Part shown: positions 1 through 9,973 of the stretch, one piece after another
Layout: every line of letters starts with the position of its first letter
How positions within the stretch are numbered: position 1 is the stretch's first letter
Source: Scleroderma bovista
Lineage: Eukaryota > Basidiomycota > Agaricomycetes > Boletales > Sclerodermataceae
Direction: 5' to 3'
Assembly: GCA_037178675.1 (NCBI GenBank)
Contig: JAYMGJ010000202.1
Span: forward strand, 1 to 64,000
Length of the DNA: 64,000 bases
Notes under the pieces: generated by a model
Told to the model about the DNA's origin: nothing
What the model saw: only the letters and a program-made list of their open reading frames with translations
Databases searched by the model: none
Made by a program: the position numbers and the translations under genes

Positions 1-227
1 GCCAATGAGGTGAGTGCACATAACAATTGCGCCCTCATAAAACCAGAGTTTTTTTCACACAAAATGTCTGTCATACAATGTATTTGCCTAACCACACTTG
101 TTATGGCTACACGCCACAATGCCCTTGGGGCCGGACCCACTACACAGCGAACCTCGCATGTGGCACCGGCATCCATAACACGGCACCACTTCACGGCTGA
201 CACGCCCACCCCCCCCAACCGTCCTCT

Positions 228-737
228 ATGACGGGAATGATACTCGCTCAGGCGAACGAAAAGCTACTAGTGGCCGTAACAGCCCAGCAGCATCCTAGCC
301 ATATGACTCAAAAGACCACCCAACAGCAGCAGCGCCAACCCAGCTCCTCCAAACGCCCAGCGTCACCGAACACAGATCACTCAGAGTCCTCGCACAAGTG
401 CTCCAAGTCCTTTCATACCAGGGAAAAAATCAACAACGAAAACGAACCCTTACCAGCATGTGTGGTATGCCTCAACCACGAACTGCACAGTGTCCCAGTT
501 GTTGAATGCAACACCAATAAGACCTGGGACCTCAAGCACAACACATTTGCCAAATGGGTTAATAGAACCCTCGTTGGCAAAGCCACAGGTCAATGCATCT
601 GCTCCCGGTGGCAGTGCAAAGACAGCTGCTCAGACAAACACTCCCACGTGCACCTCTGTTCAGGCTGCAGGTCATCATCCCATGGAGCTCAAAGCTGCCC
701 TCGAGCACAGAAGAGCCAGGGCACTAACCCCATATAA
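228..737 (+). CDS. Gag-like Cys/His-rich protein of the DIRS/Ngaro element
   Basis: A 169-aa frame with no internal stop. The N-terminal half is Ser/Thr/Gln/Pro-rich and low complexity. The C-terminal half carries a Cys/His cluster (CVVCLNH, ECN..W, CICSRWQC, CS.KH.H.H.CSGC, HGAQSCPRA) of the kind seen in the first ORF of basidiomycete YR retrotransposons, presumably a zinc-binding nucleic-acid-binding module. It overlaps the start of the RT frame, as expected for this class. Function is inferred from position and motif. It is unlikely to act now because the downstream ORFs are damaged. Confidence 0.65.
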   Translation: MTGMILAQANEKLLVAVTAQQHPSHMTQKTTQQQQRQPSSSKRPASPNTDHSESSHKCSKSFHTREKINNENEPLPACVVCLNHELHSVPVVECNTNKTWDLKHNTFAKWVNRTLVGKATGQCICSRWQCKDSCSDKHSHVHLCSGCRSSSHGAQSCPRAQKSQGTNPI

Positions 738-2709
738 CCCAGACACATGGACCTCGGAATTGCGCAACGCAGGTATCATAGATTGTTTCAGTACCATACC
801 CGACGGACTCAGATTTGGTTTTAGAATAGACTTCCCTAATATCACGCACGTACAAACTCCTATGAATGCACCATCAATTAATACCTATAGCTCTGAGTAC
901 AGAGATACCATACAGAAAGAGATCACTAAAGGCAGATACATTGGTCCTTTCCCCTTCCACTCATATAATACCCTAGGACCCTTCCGGTCTTCTCCACTCT
1001 CCTTAATCCCCAAACCAGGGTGCCCCGGTAAATTCAGACTAGTACAGAATTTTTCTTTCCCATCAATACCGAACTCCACTAACCCCTTCCCATCTATCAA
1101 TTCAGCAATTAACGCCAACAATTTCCCCACAACATGGGGAAAATTCTCCACAGTATATCTTCTGGCAGCGAGACTCCCCCCGGGATCTGAAGCAGCTACG
1201 CAAGACATTGCAGAAGCTTACTGCACAATTCCCTTACACCATTCCCAATGGCCCGCGGCAGTGGTGCACACTTCACACGCAGAAGGATGCATTGACATGT
1301 GTTTAGCCTTTGGCGCATGACCTTCAGCAGGGGTCTACAGCCATGTAGCGGATGCAGCCACAGAAATTTTCAGATCCCATGGCATAGGCCCACTCAACAA
1401 ATGGGTTGACGATCACATATTCTTCCAGATAAAATGTGAACACATCACAGATTACAACGAAGCTTACAGCAGGTGGCACCAGCAAATATCTACAGTAGGG
1501 ACACAGTGAAGGGGTGGTCACATATGGTTTGAAGGCCATGCCACAGCTGATGGCAGCACAGAGGAATTCAATGAAGATTGCTCGGCACCCATACGGGACT
1601 GGTCACGCATTTCTCCCCACTCCAAACATGATGCAACTTTCTCATACAACATAGCAGACATAGATGGGGTATCAACCACCCTAGGCATACCGTGGGAGAC
1701 ATCAAAAGACCAGCTGTTCAGCTCAACCACAACCTACATCGGCTTTATCTGGGATCTTCAAGATTGGACAGTTAGGCTCAGCCCTGGGAAAGTCGACAAA
1801 TACTTCACGTCGATTAAAGAATGGCAATCTCGTGCAATGCACCGCCTGGAAGATGCACAGAAGCTATACAGTAAACTTTTGCACACAGCCTCACTCATCC
1901 CAGCAGGCAGGGCTTATCTTACAGGCCTAGAACGCATGCTAGTGGTGTGCGCAAAAAAACCTTTCATGCCGCACCGGCCGGATAAAGCCATACATGAGGA
2001 ACTCACGTGGTGGCATTGCACAATAGAAAACGGAGCGGCCATCTGCAGCATTTTTCCCCCACCCCCTTGTGCGGACCACCAGGCTTTTTCAGATGCTAGC
2101 TCTAGCATCAGTATTGGAATCGTCATCGGCAAGCGATGGAGAGCCTGGTGACTTGTCCCAGGTTGGGAAACACTCAATGGCAAGAGAGACATCACATGGG
2201 CAGAGGCAGTGGGATTCAAGCTCCTTCTGTGCGCCCTCTCTAGCAGCATTAACAGCCCTCAGCACGTCACGGTCTACGGCAACAACACCAGCGTCATCGA
2301 AAGCTGGAGGGGGGGCAGACACCAGAACAAACTCATTAACGAGGTATTCAAGTGCATCCACTCCTTCCTGGTCGACCGCTCTTCCAATCTCATCTCTGCA
2401 CATGCAGTCTTTGTCCCCAGCGAGCACAACCCAGCCGACGGCCCATCTAGAGGGATATACCCCCCATGGGAACTCCTCCTCCCTCCTGTCACCATCCCTC
2501 ACCACCTTCAAAGATTCATTATTGATTGCACAGCGCCCCCAACACCCACAGAACTCAGAGCCCTCCAAGAGGGCCAATACTCCATTCCCGCCACTAAACT
2601 CATTGACCGCGCTAGGCACAAGCAGGAAGTCGACAAACGCATCCTTTCAAGTCAATGCCGAGACAACTTCATCATTGGAGAATCACTTGCCAAGGATCGA
2701 AGCGCCTAG
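460..2709 (+). pseudogene. Reverse transcriptase-RNase H ORF with in-frame stops
   Basis: One frame runs through RT and RNase H. The RT core includes a conserved block ending in DIAEAYCTIPLHHSQWP (about 1205-1260) and the catalytic box KWVDDHIFF (about 1400-1428), whose two aspartates are intact. The frame is broken by TGA codons at 1318-1320, 1507-1509 and 2149-2151 and reopens in the same frame each time, so these are nonsense mutations, not frameshifts. The first and third fit former CGA Arg codons. The RNase H-like part (about 2160-2450) has YGNNTSVIESW where relatives have Asp in the first N position, so a catalytic Asp appears lost; HNPADGPSR follows. A non-functional relic. Confidence 0.8.
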
Positions 2710-2868
2710 GCAACATTTCAATCAACCCCTGCCTGACAACAACCCCTCACAGGCGAGACCACGTCCGTACAAACCGGACCTCACCCCAGTTACCTCCCCC
2801 CTCCGACCATACTGCCTTGCCCATCAATGGCTACTGAGCTGGCACCCATCGGTTACTTCCCCACGCTC

Positions 2869-3913
2869 AATGTCATCCGACCCCAATCAACCCTTATCCG
2901 ACAAGGAGATTGACCGCATAGTGCGGGTAATAGGTGCCTCGTGGTCAGAAGCCACCAAGGAACTCTACGGTACGGGCCTCCTCATTTTTCATGTATATTG
3001 CGACATCCATGGTATCCCGGAACATCACTGCGCACCAGTTTCTTCCCACATCTTCTCAGCATTCCTATTGAGTTGCACAGGCGCATACTCAGGCTTCTCA
3101 ATCTCTAACTATGCTGCAGCCGTGCACATGTGGCATCTGCTACACAGCATGGAGTGGCAAGTAAATGAGACGGAGTACAAAGCACTTTTGGAGGGGGCAA
3201 CCAGACTAGCACCTGCCTCCTCCAAGCGTGCTAAACGAGCACCTTTCACGTTGGAAATCCTGGAGATTTTTCACTCCCTCATGGACCATGACAACCCACG
3301 CAATGCAGCAGTCTTCGCATGCATAGTCTGTGCATTTTTCTGCATAGCGCACCTGGGAGAATTCACAGTTCCGGCCATATCAAAGTTCAACCCAACGAAA
3401 CACATCACCAGAGTTGGCCTATCTTTCACACAGAACCATCAAAACTTGCCAGTCATCAAATTCACCATTCCAGTGACAAAAACTTCGCCCTCAGGTGAAG
3501 ATGTTCACTGTGCCCCACATGTTTTACCATCACCGTCAGACCCAAAAACAGCCCTAGACAATCATACATGGACCAATGCCAGCAACACCGAGTCTCATTT
3601 ATTCGCATGGAAGCACCCCACCGGCAGATTGTGCCCGCTCTCCAAAAAAGAGGTAATCAAGCATATAGATTCCATCACCAAAGCTCATCTGAACTTGCCA
3701 GATTTAAAGGGTCACAGTCTATGCATAGGAGGAACATTATTCTACCTACTGAAAGGAGTTCCATTTGACATTGTCAAAACAATGGGACGCTGGTCCAGCG
3801 AATCATTCACACTATACCTCCGACACCATGCACTCATCTTAGCACCTTTTCTACAAAGCCAACCAGACATATTGAATAATTTGCGGCAATACATTCTCCC
3901 ACCCGTGAGATAA
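2869..3913 (+). pseudogene. DIRS-type tyrosine recombinase with lost catalytic arginines
   Basis: The recombinase domain lies in the C-terminal part of an open frame ending at 3913, from a Met codon at 2869. Family recombinases use R...HxxR...Y. Here box I reads AHLGEFTV where relatives have ARLGE, so Arg appears replaced by His. Box II reads GHSLCIGGTLFYLL where the HxxR Arg is replaced by Cys. The nucleophile region MGRWSSESFTLYLRHH keeps its Tyr. The frame is fully open, but the two substitutions should abolish strand cleavage. Both are explained by single CpG transitions (CGC to CAC, CGC to TGC). The ORF extends upstream of 2869 without family resemblance, overlapping RT-RH. Confidence 0.8.
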
Positions 3914-4199
3914 GCCTTCAGACCAGAGTGAGTTCACACTCCTACTATCGAGGTTTTTCAAGCTCACTGTGAAGCGTCGCCCACTCCTACTGTTGCATGG
4001 GATCACAGCGCGCTCTTCCCGACAGGTTTGGGTCCAGTTTCGAGCCAGAAAAACCTTTGGTTTTTCGCCCAAGTCACAAATAGCTTCACACTCCTGTACA
4101 CAGCATTGATTTGTATACACTTCATTACCACTCGTACTAGCATCACACAGTCTATTAGTACCATCACTCAAGTGTCACCTTCAAGTTCTGAAGCTCGAA

Positions 4200-4800
4200 A
4201 TGCATAGACATCTCACCACCACCACCACCAGTGTCGTTGACGTGACCACCACCATCAGCGACAACAACGACGGCCCCACCACAGACAACAGCAACAACAA
4301 TGGCCACCACCAGCATTGTCGACCAGATGACAATGACAACAGCCAACACCAACACAACGACGACGACTACCAGCAACAGCACCGACCACGGCCATGGCCT
4401 GCGTTGACGACGTGGTCACCATCCCACCGCCAGCATCGTCATGACCCGACCCGACAACGACGACATCCAGCCCCCAACAATGGCACCTGCGCAATGATGA
4501 CAACGACCCCTGTTCCTGTCCCTATCCCCAGCGCCAACGGTGATGACGCAACAACTCCCATCCCCTCCGTACAAACATATTACTTAGCTATTTGTATTGT
4601 ATTCGTAGTAGTTCTAATAAATTAATTTTTTTACTGATATAATGGAGTGAGTGCCCTCTACTGGGTACACTGGAACAACTGGGGGAGGAGTGGACTGGAC
4701 TTGGAGTAGAGTTGGACAAACTGGTGCAGAGTCAGTCACATGCTGTCAGCTAATTGGATGCTGATGGCCTTGTGCTCTTGCATGCTGGCTGGTCAATAAT
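4200..4800 (+). repeat. CAC/GAC-rich composite repeat, copy 1
   Basis: The left part (about 4205-4500) is a degenerate CAC/CAG/GAC trinucleotide minisatellite. It is followed by an AT-rich stretch (about 4575-4640) and a CTGGACT-like part (about 4640-4760). The AT-rich stretch aligns by eye with the reverse complement of 51920-52000 and more weakly with 63845-63890, so this is one member of a dispersed repeat family with copies at 51.6-52.7 kb (inverted) and 63-64 kb (direct). This copy lacks the G-rich tract present in the other two. Open frames on both strands here come from the repeat and are not genes. Confidence 0.65.
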
Positions 4801-5215
4801 TATCATAGCATTACTATAAATGACACAATGACATCCATAAATATTCCTAGTTCAGATTAATAAAATTGTTGTACACTCATTATCAATGGATGCCAGGATG
4901 ATGACTGGCTGGTCAATATTTATCATAGCATTACCACACAATGACACAATGACACCCATAGATATTCCTTGTTCAGACCAATAAAATTATTACATACACT
5001 TTATCAATAGATATCAGACTGCAAGCTGGATGATAAGAACATAAAATGTCCCCCAGAAAGTATATATCCTCATCATAGGTGTATCTTCCTGTTATTGCAA
5101 GATCAAATATACATCTTTCTGACATCAATTGATCAGTACAAGATAATGGTTTCTAAGTAATTATCCATTTATATCATGCTGACTTCTATTTGTCAGATTT
5201 GTCTGGTCATACCAG
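4800..5215. other. AT-rich non-coding sequence with a short duplicated segment
   Basis: No gene seen. Two stretches are similar: 4786-4865 and 4908-4985 share GGCTGGTCAATA, TATCATAGCATTAC, AATGACACAATGAC and CC-ATA-ATATTCCT words, spaced about 120 nt apart, indicating an old tandem duplication. Confidence 0.45.
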
Positions 5216-5219
5216 CACC

Positions 5220-6010
5220 TCCCCAATTTCCTGATGAACCAGTCTGACTGGTCTGACTGGTCTGGGTGTCTGTCTGTCTTGGGGGTCCAACTGCTCTGAC
5301 TGATCTGACAGGTCTTAAATGTCTGACTGACTTACTGTCTGGGGGGTCTGACTGCTCTGACTGCTCTGACTGCTCTGGGTGGTCTTAAGTGTCTGACTGA
5401 CTTACTGCCTGAGGGGTCTGACTAGTCTGGGTGGTCTTAAGTGTCTGTCTGACTTACTATCTGAGGGGTCTGACTATAGAAAGGTGGTGGTCTGCACAGG
5501 GAAGGTCTAGCCTGAAGAGAAGGGAGAAGGAGCTGTAGGTAACCTCAGTATGCTGGCAAGCTACTGATATATTAGTATATACCTGTAGGTAACTACAAGG
5601 TATTAGTAGGTAGATATGGTGGTTAGTAGATGGTACTCACCCTCAGTATGCTGGCAAGCTACTGAGGGACTATGGTAATAGACTCTACTGTATAGTGCGC
5701 TTTATGCTTATGTAAGTAAGTAAACAAACCATAACAGTCTGTTTATAACTCCAACACTGACTGCTCTGGGTGGTCTGAGTGGTCTTACATGTCTGACTGA
5801 CTTACTGTCTGGGGGGTCTGACTGGTCTGACTGGCCTGGAGTGGTCTTAAATAACTGACTGACTTACTCTCTGGGGGGTCTGATTGGTCTGGGTGGTCTG
5901 GGTGGTCTTAAGTGTCTGACTGACTTACTGTCTGGGGGGTCTGACTGGTCTGACTGGTCTGGAATGGTCTTAAATGTCTGATTCCAGAACTCCCAGTCTG
6001 ATGCCAGATG
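5220..6010 (+). repeat. CTGACTGGTCTG-type degenerate tandem repeats
   Basis: A minisatellite-like region built from short words such as CTGACTGGTCTG, GGTGGTCTTAAGTGTC, TGACTGACTTACTGTCTG and GGGGGGTCTGACT, seen at about 5235-5480 and again at 5755-5985. The part between (about 5490-5750) contains a duplicated CCTCAGTATGCTGGCAAGCT segment (5543 and 5641). No protein frame is supported. Similar CTGGACT/TCTGTCC words occur at the outer edge of the composite repeats at 4.7 kb and 51.85 kb. Confidence 0.7.
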
Positions 6011-6305
6011 CTCCCAGACTGTTAAGCCATGTCAGACCATTTCAGACTGTTAAGGGACCTAAGTGCTGTCAGAGAAATTGTCACCTTGCTGATGCAGCGC
6101 TGTACCCATAACTGTACAGGCTTGTACAAATGGGGACCCATCTGTACCCCTGTAGCAACTGTAGCTAACTGTAGCCAGCAGTACAGCTCGGCACAGCAAC
6201 TTATGGTTTTGCTGATGAAGTGTGAGAAGGAAAGGTGGCTGCAGACTGCAATTTGTTGAAGTCCTCAAGCTATTCTTCATATATGCTGGGTTGACATTGA
6301 TATCA

Positions 6306-6392
6306 GTGGTCCAGTGGCCTAGTGGTTAATGTTGCTGTAATCTAATGAAATTGATCTGTGCCTTGTGTTCAATTCTTCCTGTGTACTTTTTC
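6306..6392 (+). repeat. tRNA-like promoter segment, possible SINE head
   Basis: GGCCTAGTGGTTAATG (about 6317-6332) resembles a pol III A box (TRGYNNARNGG), and GTGTTCAATTCTTCC (about 6365-6380) resembles a B box (GGTTCGANTCC). The spacing suits a tRNA-derived element. It does not fold into a convincing tRNA by eye, so a SINE head or decayed tRNA is more likely than a functional tRNA gene. Confidence 0.35.
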
Positions 6393-6482
6393 TGACTATT
6401 TTTTCTGTGGGCATCCAATGCAAAGCGTGATGTGCTGTGACATAAAAATTCCAATTTCGGCAACTAGCTGTGCTGTACACCA

Positions 6483-7571
6483 GGGATAACCCAGGCTCCT
6501 TCACGCCTCTGCTGGGAGTGAGAGGGGCGTGAGACTTAGTGAAATTCTGAGTGGATGAACGATTATATAATCGCACGTGGACAATTCAAACCCAGCATAA
6601 CCTTAATCCCCTCACACTCCCAGCGGGGGCTGCAAGAAAACATTTGTAAACAACGTCAGCCACACATCGGACTATGAAATAAAATGGGTTGCAAGACAAT
6701 AAATCTGGCGCGGTTATATAATAAACCACATGAGGCAGGTGCAGAGCATTATCTAATGTCGGAGCACAAATATTCAGTAGGAAAACTTTCGAGCAGTATT
6801 GACTAGCAAATAATGCTAATGGGGTGTGCACAAAAAAAAAGTACAAAGTACAAAGAGAGGACATGTGTGTATATGATTGAAATGGGGCAAATGAGAAGGC
6901 AAGATGGGGCCCGAAAAAAAGTGCACACAAGGGGACTTGAACTGGCACCTTAGGTAAAAAGAAGAGGGACATCAACCATTCAGCCATAAAGGCATTGTTA
7001 TCTTTGTCATCAGTAGTCGATTTGGTCATATTTGCATTGTTGACGATAACATGATTGGACTTTTAGTTCAATGGTTGACATCCTTCTTCTTTTTACCTAA
7101 GGTGCCAGTTCAAGTCCCCTTGTGTGCACTTTTTTTCGGGCCCCATCTTGCCTTCTCATTTGCCCCATTTCAATCATATACACACATGTGTCCTCTCTTT
7201 GTACTTTGTACTTTTTTTTTGTGCACACCCCATTAGCATTATTTGCTAGTCAATACTACTCGAAAGTTTTCCTACTGAATATTTGTGCTCCGACATTAGA
7301 TAATGCTCTGCACCTGCCTCATGTGGTTTATTATATAACCGCGCCAGATTTATTGTCTTGCAACCCATTTTATTTCATAGTCCGACGTGTGGCTGATGTT
7401 GTTTACAAATGTTTTCTTGCAGCCCCCGCTGGGAGTGTGAGGGGATTAAGGTTATGCTGGGTTTGAATTGTCCACGTGCGATTATATAATCGTTCATCCA
7501 CTCAGAATTTCACTAAGTCTCGCGCCCCTCTCACTCCCAGCGGAGGCGTGAAGGAGCCTAGGGTTATCCCA
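6483..7571. repeat. Large inverted repeat with tRNA-like boxes (head-to-head SINEs or palindromic element)
   Basis: The left arm (about 6483-6985) and right arm (about 7064-7571) are near-identical reverse complements of roughly 500 bp, separated by about 80 bp of unrelated sequence. At the inner end of each arm is a pol III-like pair. On the minus strand these are TGGCTGAATGG (6986-6976) and AGTTCAAGTCC (6943-6933). On the plus strand they are TAGTTCAATGG (7064-7074) and AGTTCAAGTCC (7107-7117). The two A boxes fit the consensus but differ in sequence, while everything distal to them matches, as expected for two tRNA-headed SINEs inserted head to head. Outer ends share GGGATAACCC and AGGCTCCTTCACG. 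Mirror ORFs (6586-7029 minus, 7122-7466 plus) are by-products. Confidence 0.75.
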
Positions 7572-8675
7572 AAGTTGGCTGCCATTTTGAACCCAGGTTC
7601 AACAACACTGACTTGGATAGTTGGTGTACCTTACTGCCCTAGTACAATTTAGTTAGAAACACTGGTTGCAAGAATTCACACCCATTGTCCAAATCATAGT
7701 TACATCCCACATTCCTCTTGCCTTTTTTAACCCACATTTCAGGTCTACAATACCCTACATGTATTTATCTATGTTTGACCTGTGGACGTGCACTTTTCCT
7801 TGCTGTGTACCACTCGAATTCATGATGAGTCACTGCAACTGACATGCACATCGAAACGAAAACTTGTGATACCTCATCCATGCCCTCCACCTTGGACAAG
7901 CAGTTTCTGCTCGTGTCTTATTGACGTTATGCCCGACCGGAGGTTCCTAGGCTACTACTCCTAAAACATGCGACAAACCACGGTCTTAGTATTTTCATCA
8001 TGTCGCCGTCGAACGGTCCCTAATCGTTACCTCGCTATCGCTACATTTTAGTCTCCTCTAAGCAGACCAAAGACTTAACAGAAATCAATCGCGACCTCTT
8101 ACTTGAGAGATAAAGGATACAACGTAGACTCCAAACTAAGCAGCCGGGGTGCCAATACTCCTTGATACTGAGATTGTGAGATGCTACGAAATGATGATTT
8201 TTCTTGCTTTCGCACCTTCTGTATCTTAACTACCCACCATCAACTCCAGTGGTCCGCACTATCCACCCGACACAGGGGGAATAACCGCCACCTCCTCACA
8301 GCATGGTTTTCTCTGGATCGCTAACCATTTCTACATCGACACTCCACTGGCTGGAAGCCAACACCTTGCCCAAATCGGTACATATTAGGGTGAAGTGACT
8401 CGAGGTAGGACGCCAACTTGAGGTGAGTACGGCAGTGACACGGTTTCTTGGGTAAGGCCCGTAGTAGTGGAAGCCCCTGCAAAATACAGGAGTTTGACGT
8501 CCACAGACATGTCTAAGAGAATGAATTTTGACTCTTATAACAGGCGGGGGTGTCGCGAAACGTAGACGTATGGTGCAATCAGCAAAGGTTTTGGCGCTCT
8601 AATACAGGCTAAGTTCTGTCTAAACATGGATTACCAACTCTAGTAAGCAAGTGAGTTACCAACAGAACATTTGCA
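7572..8675. other. Intergenic region without recognisable gene
   Basis: About 1.1 kb between the inverted repeat and the thiamine pyrophosphokinase stop codon. No frame with family resemblance or good splice structure was found on either strand. It probably contains the TPK 3' UTR. Confidence 0.5.
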
Positions 8676-9764
8676 TCATCCATGTTGGCGTAATTCTACA
8701 CACCACCATATCGGTCGAGAGGTTTGGATAGTTACGAAAGGTTCTTCGGGAAGCAAGTGATTGGACGTTGAGACCAACCCATCAAAAGATGATTCCGCAG
8801 CGTCTTATCCAATGAAAATGTTAGTGAAGGAGTTCCAGCGGAAATCCATACTAGCCGTTCACCTAGGTTCCAACGAAGACCAGTTGTAGTTAGCAGGGTG
8901 GAATCGACACCAATGGGCAATAATCCGCATGTTGGGTTGAGGGTGTCATGGTCGATTCGTATACAATGTTTTCCCTGCTTCACTCCTCAATACTACATCG
9001 AAGAGGCTCAGAAGAATTGGGATTATCTACCTCATCCAGGACCCACGAAACATTGTCGTCGGTGACTACGAACGCCTTCCCTCGTATTCGTCGAAGCTTG
9101 TATAGATACGAGAGCGTGTGCACAGTTTGGTCCAACCTCCCTCCCAGTCCTCCGAGGATGATAATTTCGTACTGTCCAGGCCCTGGTATCAAGATCAGTA
9201 TTTGAGGAACACGGTAAGAAACAAACCTTCTGTCCTTCTGCCTTCTCTTTCTCCTGGAGGGTGTGGACGCATTTCATCAGATCTGTCAAGTCTTGGACAT
9301 GGTCTTGTATAACCGGTACACCCTACGCAGCATATGCGTGAACCAAAGCCAGATTCCGGCATTGCCTGTCAAACCTTTGCGTTGTAGTACACCTGTACAT
9401 CGGCTCGTAAGGAATCCAGGTCATTTTTAATCAAATCTGGAATGTATCTAGAATTCAGCGTGTCAGATACCTAGACGAGAGCCAGAAGATATCAAACCCA
9501 CTGGGAACGGAGATCACGCTGCTCGTTCTCTTTGAGGACATCGAACAAGCGGTTGGCACCTCCGTCCGCACAACAATGCCACGAGCAAGTTGTCCATAGT
9601 ATTTCCAGCAGATTCCGCGAGAACGGCTGGTTAAGGATGATCAGACCCCGCTTGGTGTCTGGAACGCCAACCGTGGAGGGATTCAAGAATGCTACATCCC
9701 AGTCAGTAACCCTAGAAGATGCAGTATCCTGCGAGTGCAGCAGCTTGCTTATGCCTGTGCCCAT
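8676..9764 (-). CDS. THI80: Thiamine pyrophosphokinase
   Basis: Transfers pyrophosphate from ATP to thiamine to make thiamine diphosphate in the cytosol. Predicted exons (minus strand): 9764-9502, 9447-9375, 9322-9227, 9171-9031, 8974-8863 and 8803-8676, all in phase, giving 270 aa, a normal length for the family. Visible motifs in order: LIILNQPF, CADGGANRLFD (about residues 60-72), YIPDLIKNDLDSLR (family usually KGDLDS, so Gly to Asn here), GVPVIQD..QDLTDLMKCV, GGLGGRLDQT, CGLLPIG, TTTGLRWNL, and the C-terminal DGLVSTSNHL in the last exon. A few residues differ from consensus, but no stop or frameshift is needed. It is divergent from the coiled-coil gene, with starts 209 bp apart. Confidence 0.85.
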
Positions 9765-9973
9765 GTCTAAAGCAAGAGGCGGGAAACGTCAAGGATTCGA
9801 AACGCCCACATCCGTGGTTCACCGCACTCGTACAGCGTCCATTGCTATACCGTTGATGATCATCGCAGTTGTGTTCGATACCTGGGTTCGCTGTGATTTC
9901 TGGTTATTTGTTGACAGGCTTCTTTTCTTGTCAGCGCCCATGAGTAGGCCATCGAACGCCGAGACAATCACTT

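Larger units (their letters stand above)
228..3913 (+). mobile_element. Degenerate DIRS/Ngaro-type tyrosine-recombinase retrotransposon
   Basis: This is a retrotransposon that carries reverse transcriptase, RNase H and a tyrosine recombinase instead of a DDE integrase. In order it holds a Cys/His-rich gag-like ORF (228-737), RT and RNase H in one frame (460-2709), and a recombinase in a third frame (to 3913). The overlapping three-frame layout and domain order are typical of fungal DIRS/Ngaro elements. No methyltransferase or hydrolase ORF was seen. The coding region is broken by in-frame stops and has lost key residues, so it is not autonomous. Terminal split direct repeats could not be defined because the left end lies at the window edge. 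Downstream, 3914-4190 is AT-moderate non-coding sequence with the short repeated word CACTCCTAC (3938, 3981) and a small hairpin (GAAAAACC-TTT-GGTTTTTC near 4047), perhaps the 3' end. Confidence 0.85.

Noticed and set aside
5220..6010. CRISPR-like array
   Set aside because: Repeats are degenerate, contiguous and lack regular unique spacers; the genome is clearly eukaryotic.
6306..6392. Functional tRNA gene
   Set aside because: A- and B-box-like words are present, but no convincing acceptor stem or anticodon arm could be paired by eye.
6586..7466. Two mirror-image hydrophobic ORFs (147 aa minus, 114 aa plus) of almost identical sequence
   Set aside because: They are the same repeat sequence read from the two arms of an inverted repeat with pol III-like boxes; no protein family resemblance.
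8676..9764. Thiamine pyrophosphokinase as a CpG-decayed pseudogene
   Set aside because: Some residues differ from consensus (for example KNDLDS), but all six exons join in phase with good splice sites and the C-terminal motif is intact, so a working gene is simpler.
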